Origin: Thraustochytrium sp. TN22
Lineage: Eukaryota; Sar; Bigyra; Thraustochytrida; Thraustochytriidae
Reading direction: 5' to 3'
Assembly: GCA_013306675.1 (NCBI GenBank)
Contig: JABLUY010000028.1
Span: forward strand, 124,001-188,000
Length of the DNA: 64,000 nucleotides
Part shown: piece after piece, positions 24,336 through 35,570 of the stretch
Layout of the letters: every line of letters starts with the position of its first letter
Numbering within the stretch: position 1 is the stretch's first letter
Position numbers and translations under genes: made by a program
Notes under the pieces: model-generated
Database searches by the model: none
Seen by the model: the letters and a program-made list of their open reading frames with translations, nothing else
Told to the model about the DNA's origin: nothing

Positions 24336-25085
24336 GGTCGCCGCCCTCTGCTGGCCGCCACGGCCGCCCTGCCCTGCTGGCGCTTCGGCAACTCCAAGTC
24401 CTCGCTGCCGCCGCTGGAGGGCGAGGGACGAGCGAGCACAGGCGGGGCGCGCGGGTGGCCGGCGCGGCGCGACGCGGCGGGCGTCAGCGCGCACGCGCGC
24501 GCGCGGGCCGGCGACGCTGGATGATACTACGCGTGAGCGAGTTATGCCTCCCTGAGCTGGCTGTTGTTGTCGAGCCGGTAGCGTTGCGCTTGTTCCGTAC
24601 GGTTCCTTGTTGGAGCGCAGACGTTACCATGAAGCGAACCAACGCAAATCCTGCAAAAACCAAAGCAAACCTTGTTTCGTTCGCAACGTATCAAAGTCTG
24701 CTCCGCACTTGGTGCCAGACAGAGAGTGTCTTCTTGAGAGAAATCTATCTTACATGCTTGAAAGAAGGAAAAAGGCAGCTTTGTGGTGTGTAGAGCAGGA
24801 AAAGATCGAGACTGCGATGCGGCACGGCTTTCTCACGTCCAAATTCAAAGACTCCGTCACGGCGCGGGCTCTTCGTTCCAAACGACAGCCTGTGAGCAGG
24901 GACACTCAACGATCACGACGTCACCATTCAAAAGCTTCGTCACGGTGTGGGCTTTCCTGGGCCAGAGCGCCGCCGAAGTTGGGCATGGTGACAACTTGGT
25001 GCGGCACTACGCAGTCTGCCTCCAGACAGGCGCGCTCCATCATTTCGCCCTTGCCGCAGGCAGTGCATCAGGCTCTGGCTCCATG
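24336..25085. other. Intergenic region, ArfGAP 5' side / MESD-like 3' side
   Basis: 750 bp with visibly lower GC than the flanks around 24530-24900. It holds an imperfect direct repeat of about 34 bp (24843-24876 and 24926-24960). A 219-residue open frame starts at 24607 but has no recognisable domain and runs into the antisense of the MESD-like gene, so it is not called. Confidence 0.5.
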
Positions 25086-25730
25086 TCATAATTCGTCCTT
25101 CTTCAAGTCGGGCGTTTTCTGCTGCCGTCGGCGTCGTCGTCGTCGCCGACGACGACGAGACGTACCCTCGGACGGTGTGGAAATTTGGGCCGCGTCAGGG
25201 TGCTCGTGGGCGCCGTCCTGCCAGTGGATGCTATCAACCTCGGGCTGGGCGCTGATGAGGTCGTAGACGTCCTTCGCATGCCATCCCTTCTGCAAGGTGA
25301 CAACGAGCTTGCGTGGCTCGAGCTTGAAAACGCCGAGGTCGACGCCGCCGGTCTTGGCAAGGCGCTTGAGGCGGTCCCCGAACTCCACCGTGGCACGATC
25401 TGCGTCCTCCTCCTCCGCGTCGTCGTCATCGTCGTCGCCGCCGCTGCCACCTTGACCGGCAGCGACGTCTCGCAGCTGCACAAACATCATGGTTGCGCCA
25501 AGCTGACCCTGCTCCTCCTTGTGTGTGACCTCTTCGTAGAGCGCCTCGCCGGCCGTGCGCAGCTCGGCCGGGTCGTCGCCGGCCTCGAGCTCGCGCTCAA
25601 TTCGGGCCCAGTCCTCCGCCTTCATGTCTCGCCACCGGCGGCCGGCAGGCAGACCGGAAGCGGCCGTGGCCAGCGCCAGCGCCAGCGCCAACGCGCAGGC
25701 TGCGAGCCGCGCCCCCGCGGCCCGCCGCAT
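25086..25730 (-). CDS. MESD: MESD-like ER chaperone with KDEL signal
   Basis: 214 residues from the ATG at 25730. Residues 1-26 are a clear signal peptide and the protein ends in KDEL, so it should stay in the ER lumen. DMKAEDWARIERELEAGD (35-52) matches the start of the MESD/Boca fold. ATMMFVQL (79-86) matches the conserved KTLMMFV strand. VDLGVFKLEPRKLVVTLQ (130-147) and KDVYDLISAQPEVDSIHWQ (153-171) fit the rest of the domain. MESD helps fold beta-propeller/EGF modules of LDL-receptor family proteins. Unusual parts are an acidic loop (about 99-109) and a run of 11 Arg before the tail. The length is near the animal protein (~230). I rate the family call good but not certain. Confidence 0.7.
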   Translation of the reverse strand: MRRAAGARLAACALALALALATAASGLPAGRRWRDMKAEDWARIERELEAGDDPAELRTAGEALYEEVTHKEEQGQLGATMMFVQLRDVAAGQGGSGGDDDDDDAEEEDADRATVEFGDRLKRLAKTGGVDLGVFKLEPRKLVVTLQKGWHAKDVYDLISAQPEVDSIHWQDGAHEHPDAAQISTPSEGTSRRRRRRRRRRRQQKTPDLKKDEL

Positions 25731-26139
25731 CGCGCCCGGAGCGACGCGAGAGACCGCGCGGTCCCGACGAGTGCCTGTCAAACTGTCTGTTGCCGGTCTG
25801 GAGTGCCGCTGGCATCGCATCACATTACATCGTGCGTGTACGAGGCCGAGGAGGGCATGGTGGCGTGCGCGGCGAAGGCATTCTGACTCGGGGACGAGCG
25901 TGCAAAAAGAGAACATACATGATCATGAATTTGGCGGAGAGAAACCAGATGTGGGGCGAAGTGCAGGCAGCAGCTATGGCTACAGGCACGAGCTCCAGGA
26001 TTGGGCAGGGACGCAAGACGCCCTGAAGGACTGCGGCGTCAATCTGCGCCGCGCCGCGCCGCGCCGCGCCGCGTCGCCTCGGGGCAATCAGGCAGCCATA
26101 GAGAGAGGGCCTTTGATGGCATCAGGGCCTCGGACGGCA
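25731..26139. other. Intergenic region, MESD-like 5' side / acidic protein 3' side
   Basis: 409 bp between two minus-strand genes. It contains (CGCGC)n at about 26047-26075 and a short GA(T/C)GGCATCAGG duplication at about 26115-26150. Nothing else recognised. Confidence 0.45.
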
Positions 26140-26853
26140 TCAGGAGAAATTGCGTGAGATGCGGATGCGCACGCGAAAGCCCTTGGCGCGCTCGCGCAGA
26201 CGGCGGTCCAACTCGGACTCATTGGCCGGCACCGAGGCACCCGCGCCCGTCGGGGACGGCTCGGCGATGGACGGCCTCGCCTTGCGCCAGCTCGTGGGCC
26301 GCAGCCAGCCGGGGCCCGCAATGCTCGGGCGCGGCGGCGGCACGGGCGGCGACGCGCTCTCGAAGCCCGTCACGCCGGCCGCGGGAGGAGAGTCAAACCC
26401 GGCGCTGGGCGGTGCCGCGGAAGCGCCCGCCTGCGACGGCAGCCGCGCCGCGCTGCTCTGCGTGCGGCGCAAAATTTGTGAGAAGCGCGAGGACAGGCTT
26501 TTGCTAGCGCGACCGGAGTCGCGCGCCGGCCCGCCGGCGAGCGTGGGCGGCGGCGCGCGAGGGAGGCCGCCGCCCGTGAGTCGCGTGGCGGGCGCGCGCT
26601 CGGAGAAGGCCTCGGACTCCCCATCGGTGTCTTCATCGTCCGAGACGCGCGCGAGGTGGCTCTCGGGCTCTTCCCAATCCTCCTGCTCGTCGTCGTCCTC
26701 GTCGTCGGCACTGGCGAAGGGGACCATGGGCTCACCGTTGGGGGGGCGCTTGGATCTGCGGCTATTGCTCGTGTCCTCCTCGGACTCGCGGGTGTCGTAC
26801 TGAGAGTCATCCACCTCGAAAATGCTGTCGTCCTGCCCGAGGGCATCTTCGAG

Positions 26854-26888
<35 letters not shown>

Positions 26889-27309
26889 TGAGGTCGTCGT
26901 TGTCGTCGCCACGGCCGCGCTCGCCGAGGAGGTCCGGAGCACTGGCCCAGGGGCGCACGTTGTTGAGCTGACGGAAGCGTGCGAGGGGGTCGTGGTCACG
27001 GTCCTCGTCGCTCAGGTGCGTCATGCCATCGTCGTCGTAGAGCTGCGCCCGCTTGGAGCGGCGCATGTTGCGCTCATGCTCGCCGGTGTCCTGGGGCGGT
27101 GACTGCGCCGGGCCGAAGACGTCGGTGAACCTGGTCTGAATGGCCGGCATCTCCCACGAGGGCTCGCGCGCCGCCTTGTTGGCCGCAGCGGCCGCAGCGG
27201 CGGCGGCGCGCCCCGACGGGCGCCCGGCGGCCTCGCCGCCCTCGTCATCTTCGTTCTGCGGCGCCGCCTCGCTGCGCAGCTGCCGCAGCGAGGCCAGCTT
27301 GCGCAGCAT
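26140..27309 (-). CDS. Acidic, intrinsically disordered protein of unknown function
   Basis: 389 residues from the ATG at 27309; I do not recognise it. The N-terminus MLRKLASLRQLRSEA may be helical. An Ala run, an Asp run (encoded by a GAC repeat at about 26854-26888) and further Asp/Glu-Ser blocks fill about 130-260. The C-terminal third is Pro/Ser-rich with basic patches and ends in RAKGFRVRIRISRNFS. There are many possible Ser/Thr phosphosites in acidic context. No membrane segment or catalytic motif. The frame stays open to 27726 with an Arg-rich sequence. A second frame at about 27290-27370 also has coding-like codon use, so an upstream exon is possible and the start is uncertain. Confidence 0.55.
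26854..26888 (-). repeat. (GAC)n trinucleotide repeat, poly-Asp
   Basis: About 11 units in frame in the acidic protein. The Asp run may vary in length. Confidence 0.85.
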
Positions 27310-28063
27310 CTCTCCCTCGGCCAGAGCCAGGCAGCCCAGCCAGGAGGTCGTGGAGCTGGTCCTCCTCGCCCGCGTTGCCGACGGCGCCCGCGCGCGCGAG
27401 GCGGTTTGTAAGTCGTGCAGTGCTCGCCGCCGGGTCAAGAAGCGGCCACGCGCCCAACTTTGGCGAGCCGGGCTGCTGCCAGTGCTGCTGCCGCTTGACG
27501 CCTCCGTCAGCCGGCGTGGCGTACCTTCTCTCAGAGTCAGCGAGCGGGCGAGCAAGACTGAGCCGCGCCGCCGTCGCCTCTGCCGCGGCGCCGCCGCTCG
27601 GAGCCGCGCCGCGGCGGCCTGCACCGCGCCGCGCTCGGCCTCCGAGCGTCGGCGAGCGAGTCGCGCGCGTCGTGGAGCGCGAAGAAAGAGCCTCTCTGTG
27701 CGGCGCCGTAAGGCGGGCTCCTTCACTGACTGTCATGATCACTCAGTCAGAGTCACACTGGCTGATGACATGACAGGCACTTTCTCAAGTTGCAAAGACC
27801 TGCACAAGTCGCGCCAAGTCGCGCCAAGTCTTGCCGCCTGGCCAGTTGCAGTTCCGCGCAGTGCCAGTGATGATGAAGTCCAAGTCCTTTCTTCGGGCTG
27901 CTGCTGCACTGCAGCACGACGGTGCGGCGTGCGCTCAACTTGAGAAGGACACGGCGTGCGCACATGCGCGCGCCAGTGCCCGAGCCTGCGCGAGCCCCTG
28001 CGTGATAAGGTTCGTGGCACAGGTCCCAAGGAATAGTACCGGGACCGTCAGCCCTTGGCAGCT

Positions 28064-28281
28064 TCATGAACGGAGGAGAACAGGGCTGCGCGGTGCGCGC
28101 CGGCCCGGGGGCGCGCGGCAGCAGACGAGCTTCGTCTTGGCGTGCACCAGCACGCCAAAGAAGAAGTCGTGGATGAAGCGCTCCGCCACCGGCCATGACG
28201 GGTGAAGCGCTCCGCCACCGGCCGCACGCCAAAGAGCGGCGAGATGGCCGCACTGCCCGCGGCCAGGATTTTCGGAGGCAA
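28064..28281 (-). pseudogene. Coding-like patch, possible gene remnant
   Basis: The minus strand shows strongly coding-like codon use. One frame reads ILAAGSAAISPLFGVRP then VAERF. A second frame reads WPVAERFIHDFFFGVLVHA and continues to a stop at 28064. A 20-bp block (GAAGCGCTCCGCCACCGGCC) is duplicated with a 29-bp offset (starts 28175 and 28204), which shifts the frame between the halves. No ATG opens the first frame. I do not recognise the protein. It may be a broken host gene or an exon of an unrecognised one. Confidence 0.35.
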
Positions 28282-30264
28282 GTCTCAGGCTGCGTCTGCC
28301 AGGCCACTGAGGCGAGGCGTGGCGACTCCGCCCGGCGCCTCGACAGACAAAGCAATCAAGCAAGCAAGCCAGGCAGGGCCATTCGCGCCCATGGGCCGGC
28401 CACTGCACGCGGCGCGCGAGCTTGTTGCGAGTTGCCAAGGCATGCAGGCGTTCTGTCCGCTGGCTGGCAGTGGCGGCGTTGACCTGGCAGGTGAGGTTCT
28501 TCAACTTCCGTGGGGTTAGCCAGCTTGCAGCCGCCTGCTACCAGCCAGCAGTGGCAGAGCGAACTTGTGATTGCCGCAGCGAGGATCAGAAAGAGGAACG
28601 GGAAGGTTGACTCGAAGGACGCGATGGACCTCGCAGGCAGACCGTGACAGACGCCCACTGGCAGGCGGGCTGCCTCAGGTCGCCAGCGGCCAGCCAGCGC
28701 ACGGTGGACGGCAGTGCCACTGCCAGCCCGGGCCGGGCGGGCGGGCGGGCTCTGACTCTCTGGGCGCCAGTTGGCGTGACTGGAGCGGGCCGGCCTGCCT
28801 GGTCGCGGCGGTCGAACGTCGTCCGCGGGCCGCCGGCGCGGCGGAAGCGGCGAAGCGCCAGCACTGGCGGGTGACCGCTGGGACAGGAAAAGTCACGTCG
28901 TCGATTCGGAGCGAGCGTCACCGTGGGAGGCGCCCGGCCACGCGTTGCGTTAGTTTAGTTGACGCGTGGCGCCGTGGCCAGCGCGGCGCCAGAGCAAGCT
29001 CAGCAAGGCGACGACTCGGAGGCGGTCACGGTGCGGCGGTGGCGACGGCGTGACGTAGACGTGAGCAGCGCAGGTAGAAGAACCGCGGGGCGGCCGTCGC
29101 CCCGCCCAGGAGTGGGCAGCGGCCGCAACCTGGTGGCGATCCTCGCCGAGCAGCTTACAGACGCTGCAAGGACAGCAATCATGATGTCCAGCCCGAGCTG
29201 CCACTGGCTGCACTCGACTCGCAAAGCGAATACTTGCCGCCGATACGTGGCGGCCGGTGGAGATTTCGACCTTGGCGGCTTGCAGTGGCCGATCGGTCGC
29301 CCGCCGGCCCGCCAGGTCCAGCCAGCGACCACGATCAGCAGGGTGTACGACAGCCGCCGCAGCTCGGTTCCGTCGGTTGGTGCGCTCGCGGGAAAAACCT
29401 GGCCATCCCGCGGCGCTGGCGGCGCTGGAGCGCGTCTGCGTATGCAGCCACAGACGCTCGGGTGCGAAAGGGCACCGCGAGACGCGGTGCTTGGACGCGT
29501 AAGGCAGGCAGGCCAACGCAGAGAACGAAGATTGAGCGAGCGAGCGAGGGAGCGATCGAGCGATCGAGCGAGGTAGGTAAACGAACGCGCGCTCTCGAGC
29601 GGAAGAACGTGCCAAGTCCTCAGAAGACAGGAGACAAAAGCGCATTGCATGATGCTGGCGAGGCGTAGGCAGCCAGAGCGTCTCCGGGCCAAGGCCCCCG
29701 AGAAATGCTTGTGGCTAATCACAAATGGCGAGTGAGCGGAGCATGAAGAAGTGCGCAATAATCTTCTGCGGGACGATGACGACGATGATGCGTCGCAAAA
29801 CCGCGAGCGTGGGGCCGGCCGCCCGACCATGACCGTGCGATCGATCAATTATGGCCGCAACGCCGGGAGTTCGCGAGGAGGTCGCACTGTGGCGGGCGAG
29901 AACCTCGCCAGGAAGGCCACTGTGCGCCACCGTGTCCCGACTCCAATCCTGCGAGGGACGTTCCGATTGTCGCAGCAACCTTCTCCCTGGCTGCTGTCGC
30001 GCGCGCTGTCGCTGTAACCGCGCGACCTGCCGGCCAACGCGCGTTGCGCTGCGCGCTTGCTCCGCTTCCCGCGGGTGCGATACGGCGGATGCGAACTTGC
30101 TGCCTCGCCGCTCTGAGTCCCACGCACAACTTCTGTGGGGGAGGGTGCGTTGACGCGCCGGGCCCGTTCTGGCTGTCAGCTGGCTGACCTCCGGCTGGTC
30201 GGCGGTACTGCAAGCCATCTATAAAGTTACGGCTTAGTTGATACGTGGGCGCAGAGATAACTAT

Positions 30265-30302
30265 CTCTCGTCTCGCCTCGCCTCGTCTCGTCTCGTCTCG
30301 TC
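30265..30302. repeat. (CTCGT)n period-5 repeat
   Basis: About seven 5-bp units (TCTCG/CCTCG) in gene-free DNA. Confidence 0.85.
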
Positions 30303-31004
30303 ACGGTGCTGGTGCTGCTTGTCAGGCAGGTCACGCCAGGACAAAAAGACCAACGAAGCCCCCTTCAAGCTGTGGCACTGCCAGTGGTGGCAGCGTGCTG
30401 TCCTCACCGAGCTTTTTCGCGCTGAGGCTTGGCTCAAAAGGACCACTTGGCGCGATCCTGTGGCATCGCCGTCACGGTTGGTTGCGCGTCGTCTCAGCGC
30501 CCCGTCCCGCCCGTCCTGTTTCGTCCTCAAGTTGTATCGCACCTCGAGCTTCGCCCGTACCCAGGAAGCGCGCCGCGCCGCGCCGCGCCGAATCGAACCG
30601 GAATCGACATCGAAATCGACGCCACGCGGGCGCGCGAGCCCGGTTGGCCGCGCGGGCCTGCCTGCCTGCCAGCAGCCAGGCAGCGGCCAGCCGGCGGAGA
30701 CAGGACAGGACACGACACGACAGCGCCGAGTCCTGCTTCAAGTTGGCGACGAATCGGAGACGCCGCGACGAGACCGTGGTTCCCGAGCGCCGCGGCCAGC
30801 GCCTGGTGGCCTCCGTAGCCGATCCTCGAGTCCCCGTCCCTGCCTCGCGACCTCGCGACCCCCGCGTCGCGCTGCAGGGGCCCCGTCTGCCTTCCGGCCG
30901 CGCGGCGCGGAAGCCCCGCAGAGGCCAGCTGCCCCCGCAGCGCGCGGGCTGTGTGGCGCCGCCTGCCTGCCAGTGGCGGAGGAGCCGGGGAGCTGGGACG
31001 CGAC

Positions 31005-31040
31005 GCGGCGCGGCGCGGCGCGGCGCGGCGCGGCACGGCG
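31005..31040. repeat. (GGCGC)n period-5 repeat
   Basis: Seven near-perfect units in gene-free DNA, 30 bp after a reverse copy of the 12-mer CCACTGGCAGGC. Confidence 0.85.
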
Positions 31041-31613
31041 GGGGCGCTGCAGGGAGTCGCGCCACCAGCGCGGGCTGCTTCGCGATGACCAAAGGTGCGA
31101 CGGCGGCCTTACAGACGCTTCCACGCATGTTCGCCAACGGTGCGCCCCGCAGCCGGCTGCTCCGGCACCGCCTACCACGGCCGCCGCTGTGGGTCGGTGG
31201 CTGTTCACCTCGCGTTCCGCACCTCCATTCGTCAGGCCTCTGCGGGGGGCGCCGCACCTTGGTCCCACCCGCCCGGCGGATCTTTCCCGCACCAGCGCCC
31301 CGCAGCTCCTCTGCGGGCCCACCGACGACGCCCGTGCCGCGCCTCGCCGGCCCATCCGCCGCCGCGACCACCCGCCCGCGCTCCCCGGCCAGGGCGGCGC
31401 CGCCAGCTCCCAGGCCGCCGCCGCGCGCAGCCCCCGGCCGCCGCCGCCGCATCGCGCCTGCCGGCCAGCCGCACCGCGCCTGCCGGCCAGCCGCCTCGCG
31501 CCGGCGGCGCGGCGATGCGCGGTGCGCGGCCCGGGCGGCCCCGCCCCGCGCACGGGTCGCACGCGCCCGCGCCTCTCTCGGTGGGGGGCGCGGCGCCGCA
31601 GCTGTCTGGTGAT

Positions 31614-31692
31614 GGCAGGCAGGCAGGCAGGCATCACGGGCACTGCCGGGCAGGCAGGCAGGCAGGCTGGGCGGCGCTGGCCAGGCAGGCAG
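31614..31692. repeat. (GGCA)n tetranucleotide repeat cluster
   Basis: Three nearby blocks of GGCA units separated by short spacers, in gene-free DNA. Confidence 0.85.
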
Positions 31693-32544
31693 CGGAGCAG
31701 GCGCCAGCAGCCCGCGGCTGCCAGACTTGACTCTCTCGGCAGGCTCAGGCCGGCTGCGCCGCGCGAGGCTGGCTGGCCGGCTGGTTGAAAGAGCACGCAC
31801 AAGCAAGCGAGCGCAAGGATGGAAGCAGCCGCGCAAGAAAGCCCTCCCACTGGCAGGCCAGGGAGCGAGGGAGGAAGCAGCGCGCCGCCGCCGCGCGAGG
31901 GAGGAAAGAAAGAGCAGCGCGGCCGCCTGCCCTGCCTCCCTGCGCCTCCCTGCCCTCGGCGCAGCTCCCCGCGAGAGCACCGCACCGCTGCGCCGCGCCG
32001 GCCAGCGTCGCGTCGGCCGCGCCGCGCTTGCCGCCGCGGCCAGCGGCGGCCGGCGCCGGCGCCTGCGCGGCAGCGCCGGCGGCAGGGACGCGCGATCGCG
32101 GGCAGCGCGGGCCGGCCGCAGCGCGCAGCAGCAGCCGATCGGCGATCGGTTCGAAAAGGAGGCGGGCGGGCGGGCGGGCGGGCGGTGACGGGCGGCCCGC
32201 TGCTGCTGCTGCTGCTGCTGCCGGCGCTGGCGCTGCGCGGCAGCGCGACCACCCGGCGGCGCCGCAGGGCCCTGCAAATTCAAATCGCGGCGGCGGCGGC
32301 GGCGGCGCGGTCGAGAGGCGCGGCGCGGCGCGGCGCGCTCCCGAGCTGCTCAGCCGGCCGGCCGGCGGCGACGCGGCTGACGGCGAGGCGAGGCGAGACA
32401 GACGCGAGCCCGGCGCGGGCGTCGCCCCCCGGCCTTGCCGTGTCTTGCAGCGCAGCAGCGGCAGCCAGCTGCGGCGGCGGGCTGCCGCCGGGTGTCCGTC
32501 ATCGGTGTCAGGAGGAGCAGGCAAAGTCCAAATCGCCCCCACGG

Positions 32545-32645
32545 CCGCGGCGCGGCGCGGCGAGGCGCGGCGCGGCGCGGCGAGGCCGGCGAGGCGCGGC
32601 AGCGCAAAGGCAAGGCGAGGCGAGGCGAGGCGAGGCGGGGCGGGC
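32545..32645. repeat. (GGCGC)n/(GGCGA)n period-5 repeat
   Basis: A roughly 100-bp tract mixing GGCGC and GGCGA units, 730 bp upstream of the homeobox gene start. Confidence 0.85.
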
Positions 32646-32682
32646 GACCGCGGCAAGGCTTCGACGTCGCGCGCGGCGCGCG

Positions 32683-32710
32683 GTAGCTAGCTAGCTCGCT
32701 CGCTCGCTCG
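32683..32710. repeat. (GCTA)n-(GCTC)n repeat
   Basis: Tetranucleotide units changing from GCTA to GCTC. Confidence 0.8.
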
Positions 32711-32775
32711 CCGTGCTTGCCTTGCATTGCTTGCGCCGGCAGGCGTGGGCGAGGGACCCGGCGAGCCGGCCGACC

Positions 32776-32819
32776 GAGCAGAGCAGAGCAGAGCAGAGCA
32801 GAGCGGAGCAGAGCAGAGA
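32776..32819. repeat. (GAGCA)n period-5 repeat
   Basis: Eight to nine units, one with a G substitution, about 550 bp upstream of the homeobox gene start. Confidence 0.85.
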
Positions 32820-33095
32820 AGAAAGGCGAAAGAAAGGCAGAACAGCGAGCGCAGGCAGGCGGGCAAGCAGGCGGCAGCGCGCGGACGCGAGGCCGCAGGC
32901 GCCGCCGCAGGCTGCGGCACAGGCTGCGCCGCAGGCTGCGCCGCAGGCTGCGCCGCAGGCTCCGCCGCCTCCAACGCGCGCGAGCGCGCGGGCGTGGCGG
33001 CGGCGGCGCGCGCGGTCGGCAAAGCATCGGCATCGTCGATCCGCTTCACACGGGCATCGCATCGCTGGCTGCTAGCATAACCAATCGCGACACGC

Positions 33096-33135
33096 TCACG
33101 CACGCACGCACGCACGCTCGCGCGCGCGCGCGCGT
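33096..33135. repeat. (CACG)n-(CG)n repeat
   Basis: CACG units passing into alternating CG, about 240 bp upstream of the homeobox gene start. Alternating purine-pyrimidine DNA of this kind could adopt Z-form; that is inference. Confidence 0.8.
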
Positions 33136-33373
33136 AGGTCGCGTGAGTGCGTGAGGCGCGGCGCGCCGGGCGCGGAGGCGGCAGCGCGCTTGCCCGCCCG
33201 CGCGCGCGCGCGCCCCGCCCCGCCCGCGCGCCCCGCCCCGGGGCGCGAAGAGGGCGTGGTGGCTGGACGGTGTTGGAAAGACGCGGCAGCAAGGAGGCGG
33301 AGGAGTAGAAGGAGTAGGAGCTTCGGCGGGCAGAAGTCTCCACGGCGAGGTAGTAGGCAGGCAGGAATCAATC

Positions 33374-35110
33374 ATGTCAGGCGCGGCGGTGACGTCGCCG
33401 TCGGTGGCCGCGGCCGCCGCCGCCGCGGCATCGGGGTCGCCGGACCGCAAGAACGGGCGGCGCCTGGGCCACCCCAGCTCGGAACTGCTCAAGCAGTGGG
33501 TCTTCGCGAACCGCGACGACCCGTATCCGACGCCGGACGAGAAGCTGGAGCTGCAGCAGCTCACGGGGCTGACGCGCATGCAGCTGGACGCCTGGCTGGT
33601 GAACGCGCGCCAGCGCTACGTGGCGCCCAAGGAGCGCCGCGGGGCCAACCCCAACTACGCACGCTACTCCAAGGAGGTGCGCGAGATCCTCGTGGACTGG
33701 CTGCTGCGCCACGCCTCGCGGCCGTATCCCAAGAACGAGGAGATGGCCGAGCTCATGAAGAAGACCAAGCTCACCAAGCGCCAGATCCAGAACTGGATGA
33801 CCAACTCCCGCAAGCGGAGGCTCATCCAGCGCATGGTGGCCGACGGCAAGCTCAACTCCTCCTCGCCCACGTCCTCGCAGGGCGAGGAGGCCCCCACGCC
33901 GCTCCACAGCGCGCGCTCCCGTGCCAAGTCCGCTTTCTCGCCGGGCTCCGCCACCACAGAAAGCGCAGCCTCGCCGCACGCGCCAACAGCGCTTGGTGCC
34001 CCGGCACCGCCCGTGATTGCCTCGATGGCGGCCAGCGCATCCTCGTCTTCGTCCTCCGCAAATTCTGGCGTGCCAGCGCCACCGTCGCTGCCCACGCCCA
34101 TGGCTGCGCCCGCGCCGCCCGTCGCGACTGCCGCCGCCGCCGCTGCCACCGCCGCCGCCAAGTCGTCCCTCGCCTCGGGCGCCAGCGCGCGCGGCGCGGC
34201 CGGCCTCGAGCCCGCACGCTCCTTGAACCGCAAGTCGCTCTCGCTCAGCATTCGCCCCGGCGGACGCGAGTTCTCCAAGCTCACGGTTGACACCACCTTG
34301 CCAACCGTGCTCACGCCGGGCAGCGCCGCTGCGCCCACGCCAATGTTCTTCTCGCCATCCAACGCCACCGAGTCCTTCTTTGGCGGCCCGCTCGACATGC
34401 TGCCCTCGCCCCATGCGCTGCCCTCCCCTATGCACGCGCTGCAGGCCGGCTGCGCCTTCGACCTTCACACCGAGTCCCCGCGGCCCTCGGCCGCGCCCAG
34501 CAAGGACTCCACGCCCTCTTCGCGCACCGCCACGGCTGCATCCTCCGCCGCGGCCGGCGACAACTCGTCCATGCCCATGCCCGCCAGCGCGCTCTTCGAC
34601 CAGACCGCCGCCGCTGCGGCCGCCGCCGCGGCTCTCAGTCGACACCCGCACAGCCACAGCATCACGGCCAGTAACCCCTACGCCACGCTCGCCTCCACCG
34701 CGGCCAGCGCTTCCGCCCCCGCTGTTGCGCCCACGGTGCCGCCCAGCCCTACGGCGCTCGCCTTGCGCTACGCTGGCCTCGCCAGCCGTGGCACCACGCC
34801 GCGCCACACCGGCCACTTCTTCGGCTCGCACCTCGCCTCGCAGCTCTCGCCATCCAACAGCGCCACGGCCGCCTCGCTCCAGCTCTCGCAGCCCACGTCT
34901 TCCTCCTCGCAATCTGCTTCTGATGCTGCGCAGCAGCAACCCCCATCGGCACCCCGTGTCGGCCATTTCACGGACCAGGGTTTCATGCAGCAGCTCTTCC
35001 GGCAGCAGCAGCAGCAACAACAACAACAGCAACAACAACAACAACAACAACACCCGAGCGCCAACAACAGCACGTCGCCCAGCGCAAGCGGGGGCAACAG
35101 CAGCAGCGGC

Positions 35111-35150
<40 letters not shown>

Positions 35151-35532
35151 GCATCGGCAGGAGCGTCGTTCCGAGTACGCCCCTAGTCTTTGCTCCCAGC
35201 GACAACTCCGGCGTGCAGCGCTTGTCCCCCGGCAACACCAAGCAGCGCCAGATCTTCCAGCAAGCCGACGCCGACTCGCACCAGCAGACGGACGCCCAGC
35301 AGCAGCACCTGCCATCCTTCCAGCAACAGCTGCAGTCTATGTATCCTCCGCATCCGTCTGAGCTCCAACTTGAAATGCAGCAACAGCAACAGATGGAGCA
35401 GCTTCGCCAGCAGCACGAGCACCAGCGCATGATCCATCGCCAGCAGGTCCAGCAGGTCCAGCAGCAACAACAGTTCATGCAGCAGCAGATGCAACAGCAG
35501 ATGCAGCAGCAGCAGCAGATGCAACAGCAGAT

Positions 35533-35570
<38 letters not shown>

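Larger units (their letters stand above)
27310..33373. other. 6-kb region without a supported intact gene
   Basis: The longest gene-poor stretch. Open frames on both strands translate to Arg/Ala/Pro/Ser-rich sequence with no domain. It contains three exact copies of the 12-mer CCACTGGCAGGC (28655-28666, 31847-31858, and 30965-30976 in reverse). Period-5 repeats lie at 30265-30302, 31005-31040, 32545-32645 and 32776-32819, a GGCA repeat at 31614-31692, and CG/CACG repeats at 33096-33135. A coding-like but disrupted patch lies at 28064-28281. The right end is presumably the promoter of the homeobox gene. Non-coding RNAs cannot be excluded. Confidence 0.55.

Noticed and set aside
24607-25266. 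219-residue plus-strand gene
   Set aside because: No domain, mixed codon use, and its second half is antisense to the MESD-like gene.
30238-32690. Several 300-600 residue frames on both strands
   Set aside because: Caused by GC-rich period-5 repeats lacking stop codons. All frames look alike and no domain is seen.
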